DNA of 51,899 bases from Neelides folsomi (lineage: Eukaryota; Arthropoda; Collembola; Neelipleona; Neelidae): NCBI GenBank assembly GCA_034687125.1, contig JAQGBZ010000411.1, forward strand, positions 1 to 51,899, given 5' to 3'. Below the pieces are notes generated by a model. That model was not told where the DNA came from. It made no database searches and saw only the letters and a program-made list of their open reading frames with translations. Positions 11,522-23,548 of this stretch are shown here, piece after piece. Made by a program: the position numbers and the translations under genes. Within the stretch, counting starts at the first letter, position 1. The number at the start of each line of letters is the position of its first letter.

Positions 11522-12507
11522 TTTGAAGCCGATTAAAACAATTAGTTAATTGTATTTAATTATTTTGTTAATTGTTAGACTATTATTATTGCAACTATTA
11601 TTGCAACTATTGCTAAAATTTATTATTGCAAGAGTAACGTTCAGTCCATTTTCACTTTTAACGAAACGGGTTGTATTTGAATTAAGTCAATTTTGTTCAA
11701 ATCGGTTCGGGTAAATTTTCCATTTTGGAACGATTTAAAATGATGTTTAATTTAATAATGTAAAAAAAGTTCCGCTCGCAATTTTAAACTTTTAACTTTC
11801 ATTTAAACTTTTGATAAAATGAATCAAAATATTAAATTTGAACGTCGGTAGAAAATAAGTTGTAACAATTCTTGTTGTTTATTCACCGAGCGATGAACTC
11901 GTAATGAAGAGATTTGAAAGAGGAAAGAGTAAATGAACGTGAGAGAAGAAACTTGGATTTATCTTCACTTTAACGCGAACCATTGCAGTTAAATGTAAAT
12001 GTGTGGAGGGAGAGCCAAAATGAGTTTCATTAATAACATTAATAAGGATATCCCCAAAGGAGTAATTGGAGTGGAAGGCTGAATGTCTTAAAGATATTCA
12101 TCAACGTTTCTACAAGGCAATTTGATTTTAACTTCATGTTTACTTTTAAAACAACATTGAAAACAGGAATTTAAGCTTCAATGACTTTCAACCAACAAAT
12201 GGAGAAAACTCTCCTTTTTATGCAAATAATGAAAGATAAAATTGATCCAAAATCAATACATTTATAAATAAATAGCTTTTACGTATTACCTATGTACAGG
12301 GTGGGCCTTAATTTGCTTTATTTTTTATATGATTGTTTATTTAAAAAGAAAGCAACTTATGGCCCACCCTGCACATAGCTTTTACTTTACATGTATGAAA
12401 TTAAACTCAAATGCAATTAAAATAAACGTGATTCATTATTTAATAAATTCATTTAACAAAATTAAATATTTTATTAATCAACAATTAAAAATGACAATTT
12501 TTAAATT
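11522..12507. other. Intergenic with one hairpin element
   Basis: No gene seen. It contains the 87-bp hairpin at 12291-12377 described separately. Confidence 0.55.
12291..12377. mobile_element. Short hairpin MITE with CAGGGTGGGCC termini
   Basis: The left arm CTATGTACAGGGTGGGCC (with TTAATTTGCTTTATTTTT following) is matched in reverse complement by the right arm ending GGCCCACCCTGCACATAG, with only scattered mismatches. The whole 87 bp therefore folds into one hairpin with a small loop. ATAGCTTTTAC occurs on both sides (near 12273 and 12375), possibly a target duplication. The CAGGGTGG-type terminus is also found at the decayed transposase-bearing element at 46500, suggesting a related Tc1/mariner-like family. 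Confidence 0.6.
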
Positions 12508-15500
12508 TTAACATTTTTTGAACCAAATACAATAATTCCCTTCGAAATAATAAGAAGAAATAATTAAAGGTGTTGGAATTAATTTATTAATTAAATTTTC
12601 CATTTCTCCTCTTTGGAACAAATGGTAGTATCTGTAATGGAGTTGTTTTCCTCCCTTTTTATCCGATTTCAACCAAGGGACCAAAAGATCATTTTCCTTG
12701 AAATCTCCTCGTTCGTGAATCGGAATAAAAGAGAAGTCTGGCGGAGGAGCGGAGTCAAATTCCAATCCTTCTTTCTTATGTGTAGAAAAAGTTGAATCGG
12801 CCGAGGATTCTTTTTGGTTCTTGGCCCAGACGTAAATCAAACCTTCGCCGCCAACCCGCAAAACTCGATACATTTCTTTTAAAGCTTCTATTCGGCGATC
12901 CTAATTAAATAAATAATGATTAATTAGAATTAATTAAATTTAAAGGAAACTTAAGATATATATTTTAAGTCGAAAGAAAATTCAATTAAACTAACAAATC
13001 ATCTACGTATCTATTTTAAATATATTTTCTAAAATGATTTTAATATTATTTTAAATTAAATAAATCATCGACATTCACCTCAGTTGATAAATGATGAAGA
13101 ACTGCGATGCAAATGAGCGAATCGAAAATGGAATCTTTAAATGGAAGATTCAGAGCATTTGAGCGTAAAACTTCGTATTGTGAAGTTCGGCAAATGTCTA
13201 AAAGTCCTGAGCTCATGTCGCTCCCAATCTATAAACAAAATTAAAATTAAGTATAATAAACTTAAATACAATTAGTTAAATACGACTAATTAAATATAAT
13301 AAATTTTACTAATAAGGATAGATCCTTATTTAGATAATGATAATTTAGAAAAACTGCTTACTTTAAATAACGATTTGTTTAAATGTAAATATTTTCCATT
13401 TCCACATCCAATATCCAAAAGTGTCGAAAAAGGAGAAATTCCCTCAATGAAGCTTTGGACTTTTGGCCACGCCGTGTGTCGAGTTGTGCTGAAATGACTT
13501 GCAATCTTTTCGTAAACCTTAAAAGTCAAATAGAATTTTTAATTAAATTTGTTAAATTAACTTTAGCATTTAATTACTATAATAGTTTTGTTCCTTTTCT
13601 TTTTGGAAATTGTACACGGCTGACTTAAAAAATAAAGATATTGAATATTATTTTATATCAAGTTAAGTTTGACTTACATTATGAACAAGTTCACTTTCAA
13701 GTTTCCCAGCATTTTCAGTCGAAATCTTTCCCTTTTGTGAATCGCATAATTGAGGAAAACTATCAATTCAAAATCGGATTATAAAATAACAAATTCCCAT
13801 TTAATTCCAAATTAATTTAATTAAACTTTAAAAGTTAATTTGAATAGATTTTCATTCTTCATTATATTTAGCAAATTTTACCTGCATTTACAAATTCGTT
13901 CCGCACGGAGTAAACGAAAAGTTAATGAAATTCTTAAATTCCTTTCTTGGGCCGTCGCTCCACCTGATTCCAAATCTTCAACAATGTCAAAAGTTCTATT
14001 GGCGATTCCATGCGTCCATTCGTATCTTAAAATAAAATTGTCAAATTAATTAAATTTTCACAAGATCAGAGAAAAGGGGGTACATTATCATATATCGTGA
14101 ATTCATACCTTATACATCATATCTCGTAATTGTTACATCGTAAAATTCATATATCTTTGGTGTCATATCTCGTATAGGCCAATTCTCGTATATAATATAT
14201 AACGCAAGTAATATATCTCTTTAGTTATTTACTCGTAAATTTATTTCTCGTCTAGTATTATATCTCGTTGTTATTAAATCTATTACGATGTAAGAATTAC
14301 GAGATATGATGTATAAGGGGTAAGAATTCACGATATATGATTAGACTCCCGAGAAAAAGAGATCAATGGGTTAATAAATAATTAATATTTTTAAAGAAAT
14401 AAACATTTACCTTGCATTTTCATTTAGTACAAGAAGTGAACGTCGAGGCAAATTAATCCCAACATGGTGAAATTCCCCGTTGCGAAAATCCATGACGCAA
14501 TTTGAGCCCAAACTTAAGGAAATGACCGGATCATCAAAAGGACTGTGAGTGTCGACATGAGGAGGAATTCCTGTTAAACAAAACACAATTTAATTAATTT
14601 GAACATAATTAACTAATTTAACTATGTATTTACTTTTGACTTACCATGACCTTTGGAGTAATAATTGACCGTTAATTGATCAGGAACTCGAGGACAAATG
14701 TTTTGTTCGACCAATTTGGCAATGAGCGGTTGGAAAATGGAAGGAATTTGATTCTTAATAGGATTTTCCGGATCCACGTCGTTGGATCCGTAGCGAAATT
14801 CATATCCGTAATGTTGAACCCAACGGTGTTTTAAAGGTTTCCCTAAAATCCAATTAACACAATTGAAAGTAAGTTAATTAATTATTTGGAAAGTTAATTA
14901 AACTTTTAATTAACCTAACACAATTGCAATTAATTAAATAACTTCAATAAATGAATTATTAAGATTAGAATTTTACCAACATCTGCAGCTTTATCTTTAA
15001 CGTCAATTAAAAAGTGAATCATTTTTTGTTCCTCTTCTTCCGTAATGAAGTTTTGTAATAAATCTAATCCTTTGGGCCAAGGAGTTTTGAAAGGTTTTAA
15101 CAACAATGAATCTTCCTCGGGTGGTTCTGAAAATCCGAATAAGAAAAATAGAAAATTTATAATTTAATGAATTGTTTATTTGAAAAAATAAAGATAAATT
15201 GCAATTTAAAACGATGACGCAATAGCTTAAATATAAAGTTATATTATAATTAAATTATTATTAATTTTCTAATTTGAATTTACCATCAGTAATAAAATAA
15301 ATTGATGTTTTAATTTCATTATTTTCATTGTCATATTTTCTCTGAGCATCAAGTGAATGTGCCAATTGATTGAATTTGGCAAAAGAAAAAGGTTTATCAA
15401 ACAAAAGACGAATTTCATCCGGCGGAGACTGAAAAAGTTGAGCGATTGAATTTCGTCCGTTTCCAAGTCCAAGTCCCAAACCCCAAATCAAAACCCACTG

Positions 15501-15798
15501 GAATGAAATCATTTAATTTAATTATTATTTAATTTATACTGTTAACCATTGTCATTATATCAATCGCAATGACCCATTTAACATACTAATAATTATCAAT
15601 GTTAGCTATAAGTAGTATATATAATAATTTTAATTTAAAGTTAATTACATGTGAAGGTTCATTTTGTATTTTAACTCCAGTTTCTTTTTCTACAATTCCT
15701 TTAACTCTTCCTTCCTTCCTCATTATCTTATTGGCCAATTTCTTCTCCTTCTTTGTTTGAGTCACCGTACGACTTCTTTCAACTTCAACTTCTTCCAT
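12508..15798 (-). CDS. ALKBH8: ALKBH8: tRNA wobble-uridine hydroxylase and methyltransferase
   Basis: Ten exons: 15649-15798, 15284-15497, 14977-15126, 14645-14842, 14411-14570, 13882-14025, 13678-13759, 13362-13517, 13079-13228, 12508-12900. They total 1797 nt, 598 residues (human 664), all GT-AG. Domain order is as in animal ALKBH8. A basic N-terminus is followed by an RRM-like segment (about residues 51-120, GLGLGNGRNS and LLFDKPFSFAKF). Then comes the AlkB Fe(II)/2-oxoglutarate dioxygenase with H242-V-D244 and H296 as iron ligands and RISLTFR (R322, R328) for 2-oxoglutarate. Last is a Trm9-like SAM methyltransferase with motif I DIGCGNGKYL (about 401-410), CIAVLHHLS and VLRVGGEGLIYVWAKNQ. 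The enzyme makes mcm5U and its hydroxylated form at wobble U34 together with TRM112 (established). All catalytic residues are present. The intron between exons 14411-14570 and 13882-14025 carries a palindromic MITE. Confidence 0.97.
14084..14343. mobile_element. Palindromic MITE in an ALKBH8 intron
   Basis: The left end (ATCATATATCGTGAATTC, then TTATACATCATATCTCGTAA) is repeated in reverse complement at 14290-14341, with two small differences. Similarity continues inward through TTACATCGTAA, giving terminal inverted repeats of about 60 bp around a core of about 130 bp. The element has no coding capacity. TCTCGT recurs at least seven times inside it. It lies entirely between the splice signals of the host intron. 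The transposon superfamily is not clear, because no clean target-site duplication can be read. Confidence 0.7.
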
Positions 15799-16313
15799 CT
15801 TCAAATAATTTAATTATCAATTAATTAAACTTAAATAAAATAAAATCACACCGGTTACATTTATTTATGCAATAGGTAATAATTTTGCATGTGGAAAATA
15901 TGAACTCGTTGAATTTGGATCAAAACTTCGCAGATTTCAGACCTAGTGTATTTCCCATTTCTCACAATTTCCTCGATTGTCAAAGTAAGAAGTCTGTCTC
16001 GAATTCACCGAGTAAAAAATTCTTTTACATCGCATCGGTAGCATTTTACCCCAAAGCGCAAAGTCAATCTCAAATCGTCTCATGATCCCCGAGAAAATTC
16101 ATAATTGAAATTAATCCATTTAAACTAATGCAAAATTGTCATTTATTTAATAAATTTAATTATTATATTTAATGTTGTTACTATTGGTTATTCATAATGG
16201 TAGATTGATATTAAAGACATAATGTGAATAAAGTTGATAAATCCAAGTTCAACTTCTGGACCGAAATCTCTTCATGGAGAAGAAAAACCAGTTTTGGTCT
16301 TTTGGTTCATTTT
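15799..16313. other. Intergenic, no gene seen
   Basis: The upstream flank of ALKBH8 and the downstream flank of the small gene at 16314. A 66-codon plus-strand frame at 15885-16085 lacks any family resemblance and is treated as chance. Confidence 0.5.
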
Positions 16314-16577
16314 CTATCTCTTGCATTTTCTAACTTGAGTTCTTTGAGTTCCATGAGTGGATTTGAGTGGATTTGAGTCTTTGGATTGGTTTTTTGCTTT
16401 GGAACCGCTCGAGGACTTTGCTGTGAAGTAACCTTGAAGTTTCTCATTTAATTCTTCCGAGGGCTTTGCACCTTCAATTCCAACTCCACAAGTCTTAATA
16501 ATTTTAAAACCATCGTCTTGAATCATCTTTAGACATCTGTTAAGACACATTTGACAACTCTTTCCGTTTCCGGACAT
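16314..16577 (-). CDS. Small basic Cys-containing protein, unknown
   Basis: An ATG-initiated frame of 87 residues. The N-terminus has a CxxCxxxC cluster (SCQMCLNRC) followed by KMIQDDGFKIIKTCGVGIEG. The C-terminal half is Ser/Lys-rich (YFTAKSSSGSKAKNQSKD) and ends in KCKR. The composition and the clustered cysteines look like a real small protein, and no intron is needed. There is no signal peptide, so it is probably intracellular. I do not recognise a family. It lies between ALKBH8 and P4HA and is transcribed away from P4HA. Confidence 0.45.
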   Translation of the reverse strand: MSGNGKSCQMCLNRCLKMIQDDGFKIIKTCGVGIEGAKPSEELNEKLQGYFTAKSSSGSKAKNQSKDSNPLKSTHGTQRTQVRKCKR

Positions 16578-17199
16578 TAAACTACATTTTTCGCATCTTC
16601 ATTTGTGTGTGCGAATTATCGTTCTCGTCAAGCTTCTTCAAACATCACATTTTTCAATCTCCATATTTCTCTATTTAATTTCATAGCTACATATTTGTTA
16701 TACAGATCTATTAATAATTAATGTTAATTTTAATTTAATAATCTTTATTAAATATTTTAATTTTCATTTGACCTTATTCAAATTCAGAAAATTGCAATTA
16801 AAACTTTATGTTAATTTTCCCATTGTTTGTTATTTGAAAGTTGTAGAGTGGATTTAAGAGAAATTGTGTCAATAGAAAACTTACTTACTATTACTGACTT
16901 AATCATTATTACTGACTTAACTTTTAATACTCGAGTGACTTGTAGATTATAAGAAACACGTGAGGAAGTTTCTGACTGTGACAAAAGACGTGAACCGAAA
17001 GCGAATGACTTTTTAGAAAGTGGAAATTAAAACTTGCCCTTTTTTGCTTTAACTTTTTGACTCATTTGATAAAAGTAGAGAGACAAAACAGAAACTGATA
17101 GAGAAATAACTTAAGAATTTAATTACAATTAAGAATTTAAAATAAGAATTTAACTTTATAAGAATTTAACTACAATAGAATTTAACTTTTTGGTTAATA
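16578..17199. other. Divergent intergenic region upstream of P4HA
   Basis: Presumed promoter space shared by the small minus-strand gene (16577) and P4HA (17200). It is AT-rich, and no specific element can be assigned. Confidence 0.45.
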
Positions 17200-19830
17200 A
17201 TGACCATTAGGCTATTAGTTCTATTACTTGGTTTCTCGTGTTTGAATGTTGTAAATTGTGCTGCCGACGAGAGCGAGATCGACGAGGATGATTTTATTGA
17301 CGAGCGTGAATTGAACGATGGAGGCGGAAGCAATTCTTATATTATTTCTCCAATCGGACTGACAAATCTTGCAAGGAGCGAAATGGAAATTTACAAACAG
17401 ATGGGAATTTTGCTCAATGGACTTGATACAAGAAGGAAAATGATTAAAGAGTAAGATAAATTATTTTAATTATAATTAATGCCAAATCGTTATATTTAAC
17501 TAAATGTTTATGTTGTTAATTTGTTACTATAGTTAATTTAATGTATTTTTATTAATTATTTGTTTTTGAATATGGTAGCTATATGAAAGACTATGAGGAA
17601 AGTTCCATGATCGGGACGCGTAATGTCAGTGACGACAAAGACGGATGGAAAAAAGCTGTCGCTGTCGCGGCCCATCCATTTATGGTTTATCGGATGATTC
17701 GAAGATTTTCAAAAGACATTGAGAAAATTCAAAACCACGTGGCAAATGACTTGGAAGCAGGTATTAAAACATTAATAATTAGTCCACGTTTATTTTATAA
17801 ACGAAATGAACATAATGTAACTAAAAATTAAATTAAATTAATAATTATATAATAATAATTAATAAAATAATTATTTGGTGTTTTCAGATTTCCTTGAGAC
17901 TTTGTCTCGAATTCAGGGAGATGTCAAATGGCCAAATATTTATGATCTTGGTGACGCCATCACGAGCATTTTTAGACTTCAATCTGTTTATGATATGGAT
18001 ATTAAAAAAGTAGATTTAATTCACTTTAATTTACTTTTATAGTAAAACTTTTATTATTAAAGCTGAGGACAAATTGAAACCTTTAAATTGGATTTAAATT
18101 AATATAATGATTTATTTTTAATATTTCAGTTGGCTCAAACGTCATTGAGTGATTTTTACACTCGCGTGGGTCTCACTGCTGATCATTGTTATGAAATTGC
18201 CAAATTCGCATTGCAATTCGATTACTTCACACTTGCACTTGATTGGTTAAAAATCACAATTGGGAAGATCCAAAGCGGAGATGAAGAAACGCTCACAGGA
18301 GACAAAGAAGAAGATTTGAAAAAAGTCAAAGATAAAATTAATTATGTTATTAATAAGGTAAATTTACAAATTAAGAAATCCAATTACTAACCCATTAACT
18401 GACCTAAATTAAAGACAAAGTATACTTAAACAATAACAGTTATCTACAGCACAGTTAAGCTATTACAGTTAGTTAATTAAAATTAAAAAATTTTCCAGCA
18501 TGATGTTAAATGGGAAACATATAAAGAAATGTCTTCAACGGCTTACATTTACGCAACTCGGATTACCGAAAGTGATCCGAATCTCCCGTTAAAGAAAATG
18601 ATTGACATTGAGAAAAAAGACCCAGCAAGGAAATTAAATTTGACACTTGACAACTCCCACGTCAATTACATGACACTTTGTAATGGAGAAAGTCTCCAGG
18701 TATTTATTTACATAATTACAATACATTTTTCATTATACATGAAATCATGAAATTTAGTTAAATATAATTAAAGTTAACATTTAGTTAAATATAATATAAT
18801 TTTCATATTTAAAAATTTCAGCCAGAAAAAATTAAAGCCAAATTATATTGCTGGAACGAACATAAGAAACATCCCTATTGGACGATCAATCCTTTAAAGA
18901 TGGAATTATTAAATAAGAATCCTCCGCTGGTCCAAATTTATGAATTCATTGGGGATAAATTCATTAAAGATTTGACTCATATGGCCGTTCCCCGTTTGGA
19001 TCCTCCGCCTGAGCCAAGGGACGAAAATGATCATCCGACGCCAAGACGTGCAATGTACGCGTGGCTGTCAGATAAACTTTATCCAACACTTGAGCCATTT
19101 ATCAGAAGGATTGAATTCATCACGGGATTGAAAGCATATGGGGACAGAGCTTCAACGGCACTTCAAGTCGCTTCCTATGCTTTTGGGGGTTACGTAGCTA
19201 CACATTGGGACTCGGTAAGATAATTATTAATTATAATTATAATTATGATTAACATACTAACTTTAACTTATTTAACTTGCTTAATTTTAATTTCTATGTT
19301 TAGTATGGAACTGATGAAGACCCACGTGGAGATCGCGTCTTAACGGCACTATTTTATGTAAGGAGTTTTATTTTATTTTTTAAGCTTAAGCTCGATTAGT
19401 TAGCTTAGGTTAAGTTAGGATAGGTTTGGTTAGATTCTGTATTAATTATTTTAATTATAGATGAATAGTGTGGCCAAAGGAGGTTACACGGCTTTTCCTT
19501 TACTTGGAACTGTTGTAAAACCAGAAAAAGGAGCTGCGGTTCTTTGGTACACTTCCTTGAAAAATGGGGAAGTGGATCGGAGAATGTACCATGGAGCTTG
19601 TCCAGTCATCTTAGGAGACAAATGGAGTAAATTATAATTAAAAAATCAACACATTTACCTACCTATTTAAATTAGCCATTTTACTTAATTGTGGTTAATT
19701 AACTATTTAAATTTACTTAGGATTAATTAATTGATGATTAATGATGTTTTTATTTTCAGTTGCCACTAAATGGATTCACTTGAAAGAGAATTTCCGAACC
19801 TTCCCTTGCTCACTTAATCCTAAAGAATGA
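17200..19830 (+). CDS. P4HA: Prolyl 4-hydroxylase subunit alpha (collagen type)
   Basis: Nine exons: 17200-17450, 17579-17760, 17888-18009, 18130-18357, 18499-18699, 18822-19214, 19304-19357, 19461-19626, 19760-19830. They total 1668 nt, 555 residues, close to the usual 530-550. A signal peptide (MTIRLLVLLLGFSCLNVVNC) targets it to the ER. It is followed by the N-terminal dimerisation region, a TPR-like peptide-binding domain around residues 180-260 (HCYEIAKFALQFDYFTLALDWL) and the dioxygenase domain. The Fe(II) ligands H456 and D458 (THWDS; vertebrates have PHFDF) and H521 (MYHGACPV) are present, as is K531 in GDKWIATKW for 2-oxoglutarate. The enzyme hydroxylates Pro in collagen-like X-Pro-Gly sequence, normally with PDI as beta subunit (established). 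The AYGDRASTALQVASYAFGG segment matches the family, but overall it is divergent, so it may be a lineage-specific paralogue. AATAAA motifs lie about 30 bp after the stop. Confidence 0.94.
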
Positions 19831-20691
19831 ATGGAACCGTAAATTATTATTTAAATTAATGCAATAAATAAAGTCAATTCTACATTTAAAACATTTCGAG
19901 TAACAATTTTATATTAACATTTTGCATTGACATTGAGCATAAATTCATTATATTCATTCATTACGCTTTTATTCAATAACTCGCTAATTATTCAAAACCT
20001 TATATTAAAACTTTATTTAATCGCAATCTACGTTAAATTCTCTACAAAGTGTTCATTTTATTTTACTATTTTAATGCTTAATTTAATTGCAATTAATTTG
20101 ACTCCAATTAGTTTAGGCAGCGTTCGAAGGAGATTACGTGAGATTATTTGAAAGTTAGGTTAGTAGGTTATAGTAGTAACTATGCTTTAGATTTAGCATA
20201 TTACCAATTGGAGGTTTTGACAATTGGATTGGAGTTTTGAAATATTCCTTATTTGAGTCGCATTGACATTGAGAAATGGAAATATTTTAAATTTGCCCAA
20301 CTCACATTTCATATTTGGTAAAACTGTAAATTGTAATATGTAACCTGAACATAAATGGCTTTTAATTTTATTAATAAAGAAATTTTATTTCAATCCTAAT
20401 ATTTTCAAAGTTTAATAATGCAAAGTATGTATTTTAAAAAAGTTGAAATTGATACATACGTAAAATATTTTTGATTACATTAAAAGAAGTACAAGGACAA
20501 AACCTTTTATAATGTTAGTAGGTTTATTTGACCACAAAGTTGAACAATAATTAAAGGAAAACCCCAAGGAAACCTTAATCTGATTTTATAGTATTTAACA
20601 AATTAATTAATCCAGATTCATTAATCGATTGATTGAGATCGTAATTGATAAATATCCATTAGAATCTTTATTATAGCACAATTGATTAAAA
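19831..20691. other. Intergenic, no gene seen
   Basis: The 3' flank of P4HA with polyadenylation-type AATAAA near 19863, then AT-rich DNA up to the next ATG at 20692. No other feature supported. Confidence 0.5.
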
Positions 20692-21584
20692 ATGGATTAT
20701 AAAATAATATCATTCATTGTTTGGATTACATTGCCAATAATTTCTATTGAAGGTAATAAGTCTAATTATTCTTATTATTTATTAAATTCATATACAAGAT
20801 TATTAATTTCATTTCATATATAAATGGTGTATATGAAAAAAATCTATTTACATATTACAAGTGTAAAGAATAATTTAATAATTAATAGAAATTATGTTTA
20901 GGTTTAAAATGCCGCGAATGTCTTTCATTCGATTGCAAATCCGCAGATCGCACAAAATTCCTCTCATTCTTTTCAACAGATTTTCTCCCCTTTTATGGTT
21001 CATTGAGAGAAATTGGCGAAAAACAGCAAAATCTTAACGAATTTGCAATTTGCCCGGAATCAACAGATGAAAAGTCTTGGAATAAAATTCCTGTAAGAGG
21101 AAATTGCAATGCTTGCGTCTCAAGTCGTTTCCAAATAGAGAAAGACAAAGAAATCTTCACAGGTGTTTTCCTCACCTGCTCAACTCCCAATTTAACAAAT
21201 TTCATGGAAAGGGAATTGAGCAAAGTTAAAGTCACAAATGGATGCATTCGGACGATTGTAGAAAAACTCATCGATTTGAAAAAATATAAATTTTCTTTTG
21301 AGCAATGTTTGAGAAGTTGTGGAACTGGAAATTGTGAAACTTGGTGTTCAAATCAAGATTTTTGTATTTCGAAGTTAAACGCCGTTCCCACCAGATTGGA
21401 AACGAATTATAGGAAAGACAAAGTGAATTTTATTTTTTTGTATACAATTTTGGGTTTTTTGGTTTGCAGCGTTTTGATTTTGGCAATTTTTCTTTACTTT
21501 TGGCATTTGAAAAGAAAAGATCGAATTGTCGTTCCACCAACGCGTTTATTTAAACGGCCAAGAACTCAAAATATTTATGTTTAA
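20692..21584 (+). CDS. Cys-rich single-pass membrane protein, unknown
   Basis: Two exons, 20692-20752 and 20902-21584 (744 nt, 247 residues), joined G|GT in frame by a GT-AG intron. Exon 1 is almost exactly a signal peptide (MDYKIISFIVWITLPIISIEG). The mature ectodomain opens with GLKCRECLSFDC and has about a dozen cysteines, several in pairs (CNACVSSRF, CLRSCGTGNCETWC). A single transmembrane helix at about residues 203-225 (FLYTILGFLVCSVLILAIFLYFW) is followed by a short, very basic cytoplasmic tail (HLKRKDRIVVPPTRLFKRPR). The topology is type I. The CxxC-rich start recalls Ly6/uPAR-like or other small disulfide receptors, but the spacing does not let me assign one. A receptor or adhesion role is inference only. 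Confidence 0.8.
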
Positions 21585-22189
21585 TTTTGTAGCTTCAATT
21601 AAAATATCAAAATCCATGTTATATTTAATTGGCATTTTATAAATTTATAATATTAAAAGTATAGAATTATTACTTGAATATTATTGCAGAATATAAAATT
21701 TCATGATTCAATCATCAACGCATCATTAAGTATACACGTGTGTAAATAAAGATTACAATAAAAGAATCTATTTTATGGTTTTTGCAATTTTAATGATTTA
21801 TGTAATATTGAGATTTAAAAAATAAAATATGAATAAAATAAAATTATTTATTAAATGAATGTAACATTAAATGAAAACCAACTCTTGCACAAAATAAAAT
21901 TGTTGATCAAAGTCCGAATAAAAAATTGCGATTTATGAATTTATTACAATAAAAACATGTTACAAGTATATTTTAAATACTTGATTTTGTAACAAGTTGC
22001 TGAATACATTAAAAACTCTTTAAAATGACAATAAAATGATTTGGGGATTTCTTATGTAAAAATTGAATCTGGTCTTGATGGGAAATTTGATTTAATTGGC
22101 CTTTAATCCATTTCATACAAAAGAATATTTTAAACTCATTTCATATAAAATAGGAAATTTTTTGATTTAGAAGTAGAATTCATCCAATA
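21585..22189. other. Intergenic, no gene seen
   Basis: AT-rich spacer between two plus-strand genes, with several AATAAA strings after 21584. Nothing else supported. Confidence 0.5.
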
Positions 22190-23051
22190 ATGAAAGTTTT
22201 ATTTATTTTTACCCTCCTTTTGGCTCTCGCCATTGCGGTAATTTCATTCTCCAATTACGTTCTATTAAATATTATCCAATTTCTTGGGATTTTTAAATTT
22301 ATAAAAATTAATTTATTTTAAATATATTAATTCAAACTCAAAAGAAATATCAAATTTTATTATTTCATAAGTTTTATAGATGTTTAAAATATTTTAATAG
22401 AGACCTCAAGGTGGATATGGAAGACCACCACCACAAATGGGAAATAAGCCACCTCCACCGCCACCACCACCAAAAGAAGGAAATTCACAAGGACCACCTC
22501 CTCCTTCACCAGGACCCGGAGGAAATCCACCGCCACCACCACCAGGAGGAAATCCACCGCCACCACCACCAGGAGGAAATCCACCGCCACCACCACCAAA
22601 AGAAAGAAATTCACAAGGACCACCTCCTCCTCCACCAGGACCCGAAGGAAATCCACCGCCACCACCACCAGGAGGAAATCCACCGCCACCACTACCAGGA
22701 GGAAATCCACCGCCACCACCACCAAAAGAAGGAAATTCACAAGAACCACCTCCTCCTCCACCAGGATCCGGAGGAAATCCACCGCCACCACCACCAGGAG
22801 GAAATCCACCGCCACCAGGACCAGGAGGAAATTCACCACAACCTAAACATCATGGGCATAGCCATTCTCATGAAGAAGATGAAATTGATAATAATGATGA
22901 TGGAAATGATGATGGAACTCTTGAAATCTTACCAGACAGCCACGCTCAAGATACTATTGAAATTAACTCTGCCGAAGATGAAAATAAATCTCAAGATGAT
23001 TCAGAAGAATCAGGTGGACTTGGATACTTTGACGATTTCAACAACTATTAA
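22190..23051 (+). CDS. Secreted proline-rich repeat protein
   Basis: Two exons, 22190-22237 and 22401-23051 (699 nt, 232 residues). Exon 1 encodes only the signal peptide (MKVLFIFTLLLALAIA) and splices in phase 0 to RPQGGYGRPPP. The body is built from NPPPPPPGG nonapeptides. These are arranged in three 42-residue (126-bp) higher-order units, each led by KEGNSQGPPPP or a variant, at 22473-22598, 22599-22724 and 22725-22850. Then the sequence switches to a His stretch (KHHGHSHSH) and a strongly acidic tail (EEDEIDNNDDGNDDG) ending YFDDFNNY. It is probably an extracellular structural, salivary or cuticle-associated protein with an extended polyproline conformation; that is inference, as no conserved domain is present. 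The repeats also create a long meaningless antisense frame. Confidence 0.82.
22473..22850 (+). repeat. Three tandem 126-bp higher-order repeats
   Basis: Units begin at 22473, 22599 and 22725, exactly 126 bp apart and in codon phase. Each contains one KExNSQ spacer and three NPPPPPPGG-type submodules. The third unit decays at its end, where the last module becomes NPPPPGPGG and then NSPQPKH. Changes between units are few, so duplication is recent or homogenised. Confidence 0.9.
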
Positions 23052-23548
23052 TCATTTAATCCTTATAATTTCTTAAAATATAAAAACTACAATTTTCATG
23101 GCAGATCATTAAAATATAATCATTAATATGCAAATTTTGTCTTATTTAATTATTTTACATTTATTCGCACCACAAAATATATTATACTTAATTAGGAGTA
23201 TTATTAACTAGTTATTCATTATTGAAACTATAGATCAAAATTAACCCTAAAAAATATCCGCATTTTATTTCAGGAATTAAATTCTTAAGTAAATCTTTAG
23301 CAATAAATGTTGATTAAATATAATTAAATTTAAGTTCCTTATTTATCTTTAACATATACAACACATACATGATAAAACGATAAACAATTTGTAATTCCAA
23401 TTACTAAATAATATTAATAAGGTTAATCAATATCTGTTATCGTTCTTGTTTATAGTTTCATGTATTACATTTAAAGGGTATAAAAGGAATATGATTTTTG
23501 TCCTATTTTCATTAGCAGTTTAAAATTGTCGAAATTCTTTTTGATAAA
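23052..23548. other. Intergenic, no gene seen
   Basis: AT-rich spacer. A TATAAAAGG string at about 23479-23487 lies some 60 bp upstream of the lectin ATG at 23549 and is a plausible TATA box for that gene. Confidence 0.45.

Noticed and set aside
15885..16085. 66-codon plus-strand frame upstream of ALKBH8
   Set aside because: No family resemblance, no splice support and composition like surrounding DNA.
22384..22839. Long antisense frame of Val/Leu-rich repeats on the minus strand
   Set aside because: It is the complement of the proline-rich repeat array; NPPPPPPGG codons read backwards give no stops. The plus-strand gene has a signal peptide and clean splicing.
22473..22850. Regular spacing of repeats suggesting a CRISPR-like array
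   Set aside because: The repeats are in coding phase, proline-rich and continuous, with no spacers; the genome is eukaryotic.
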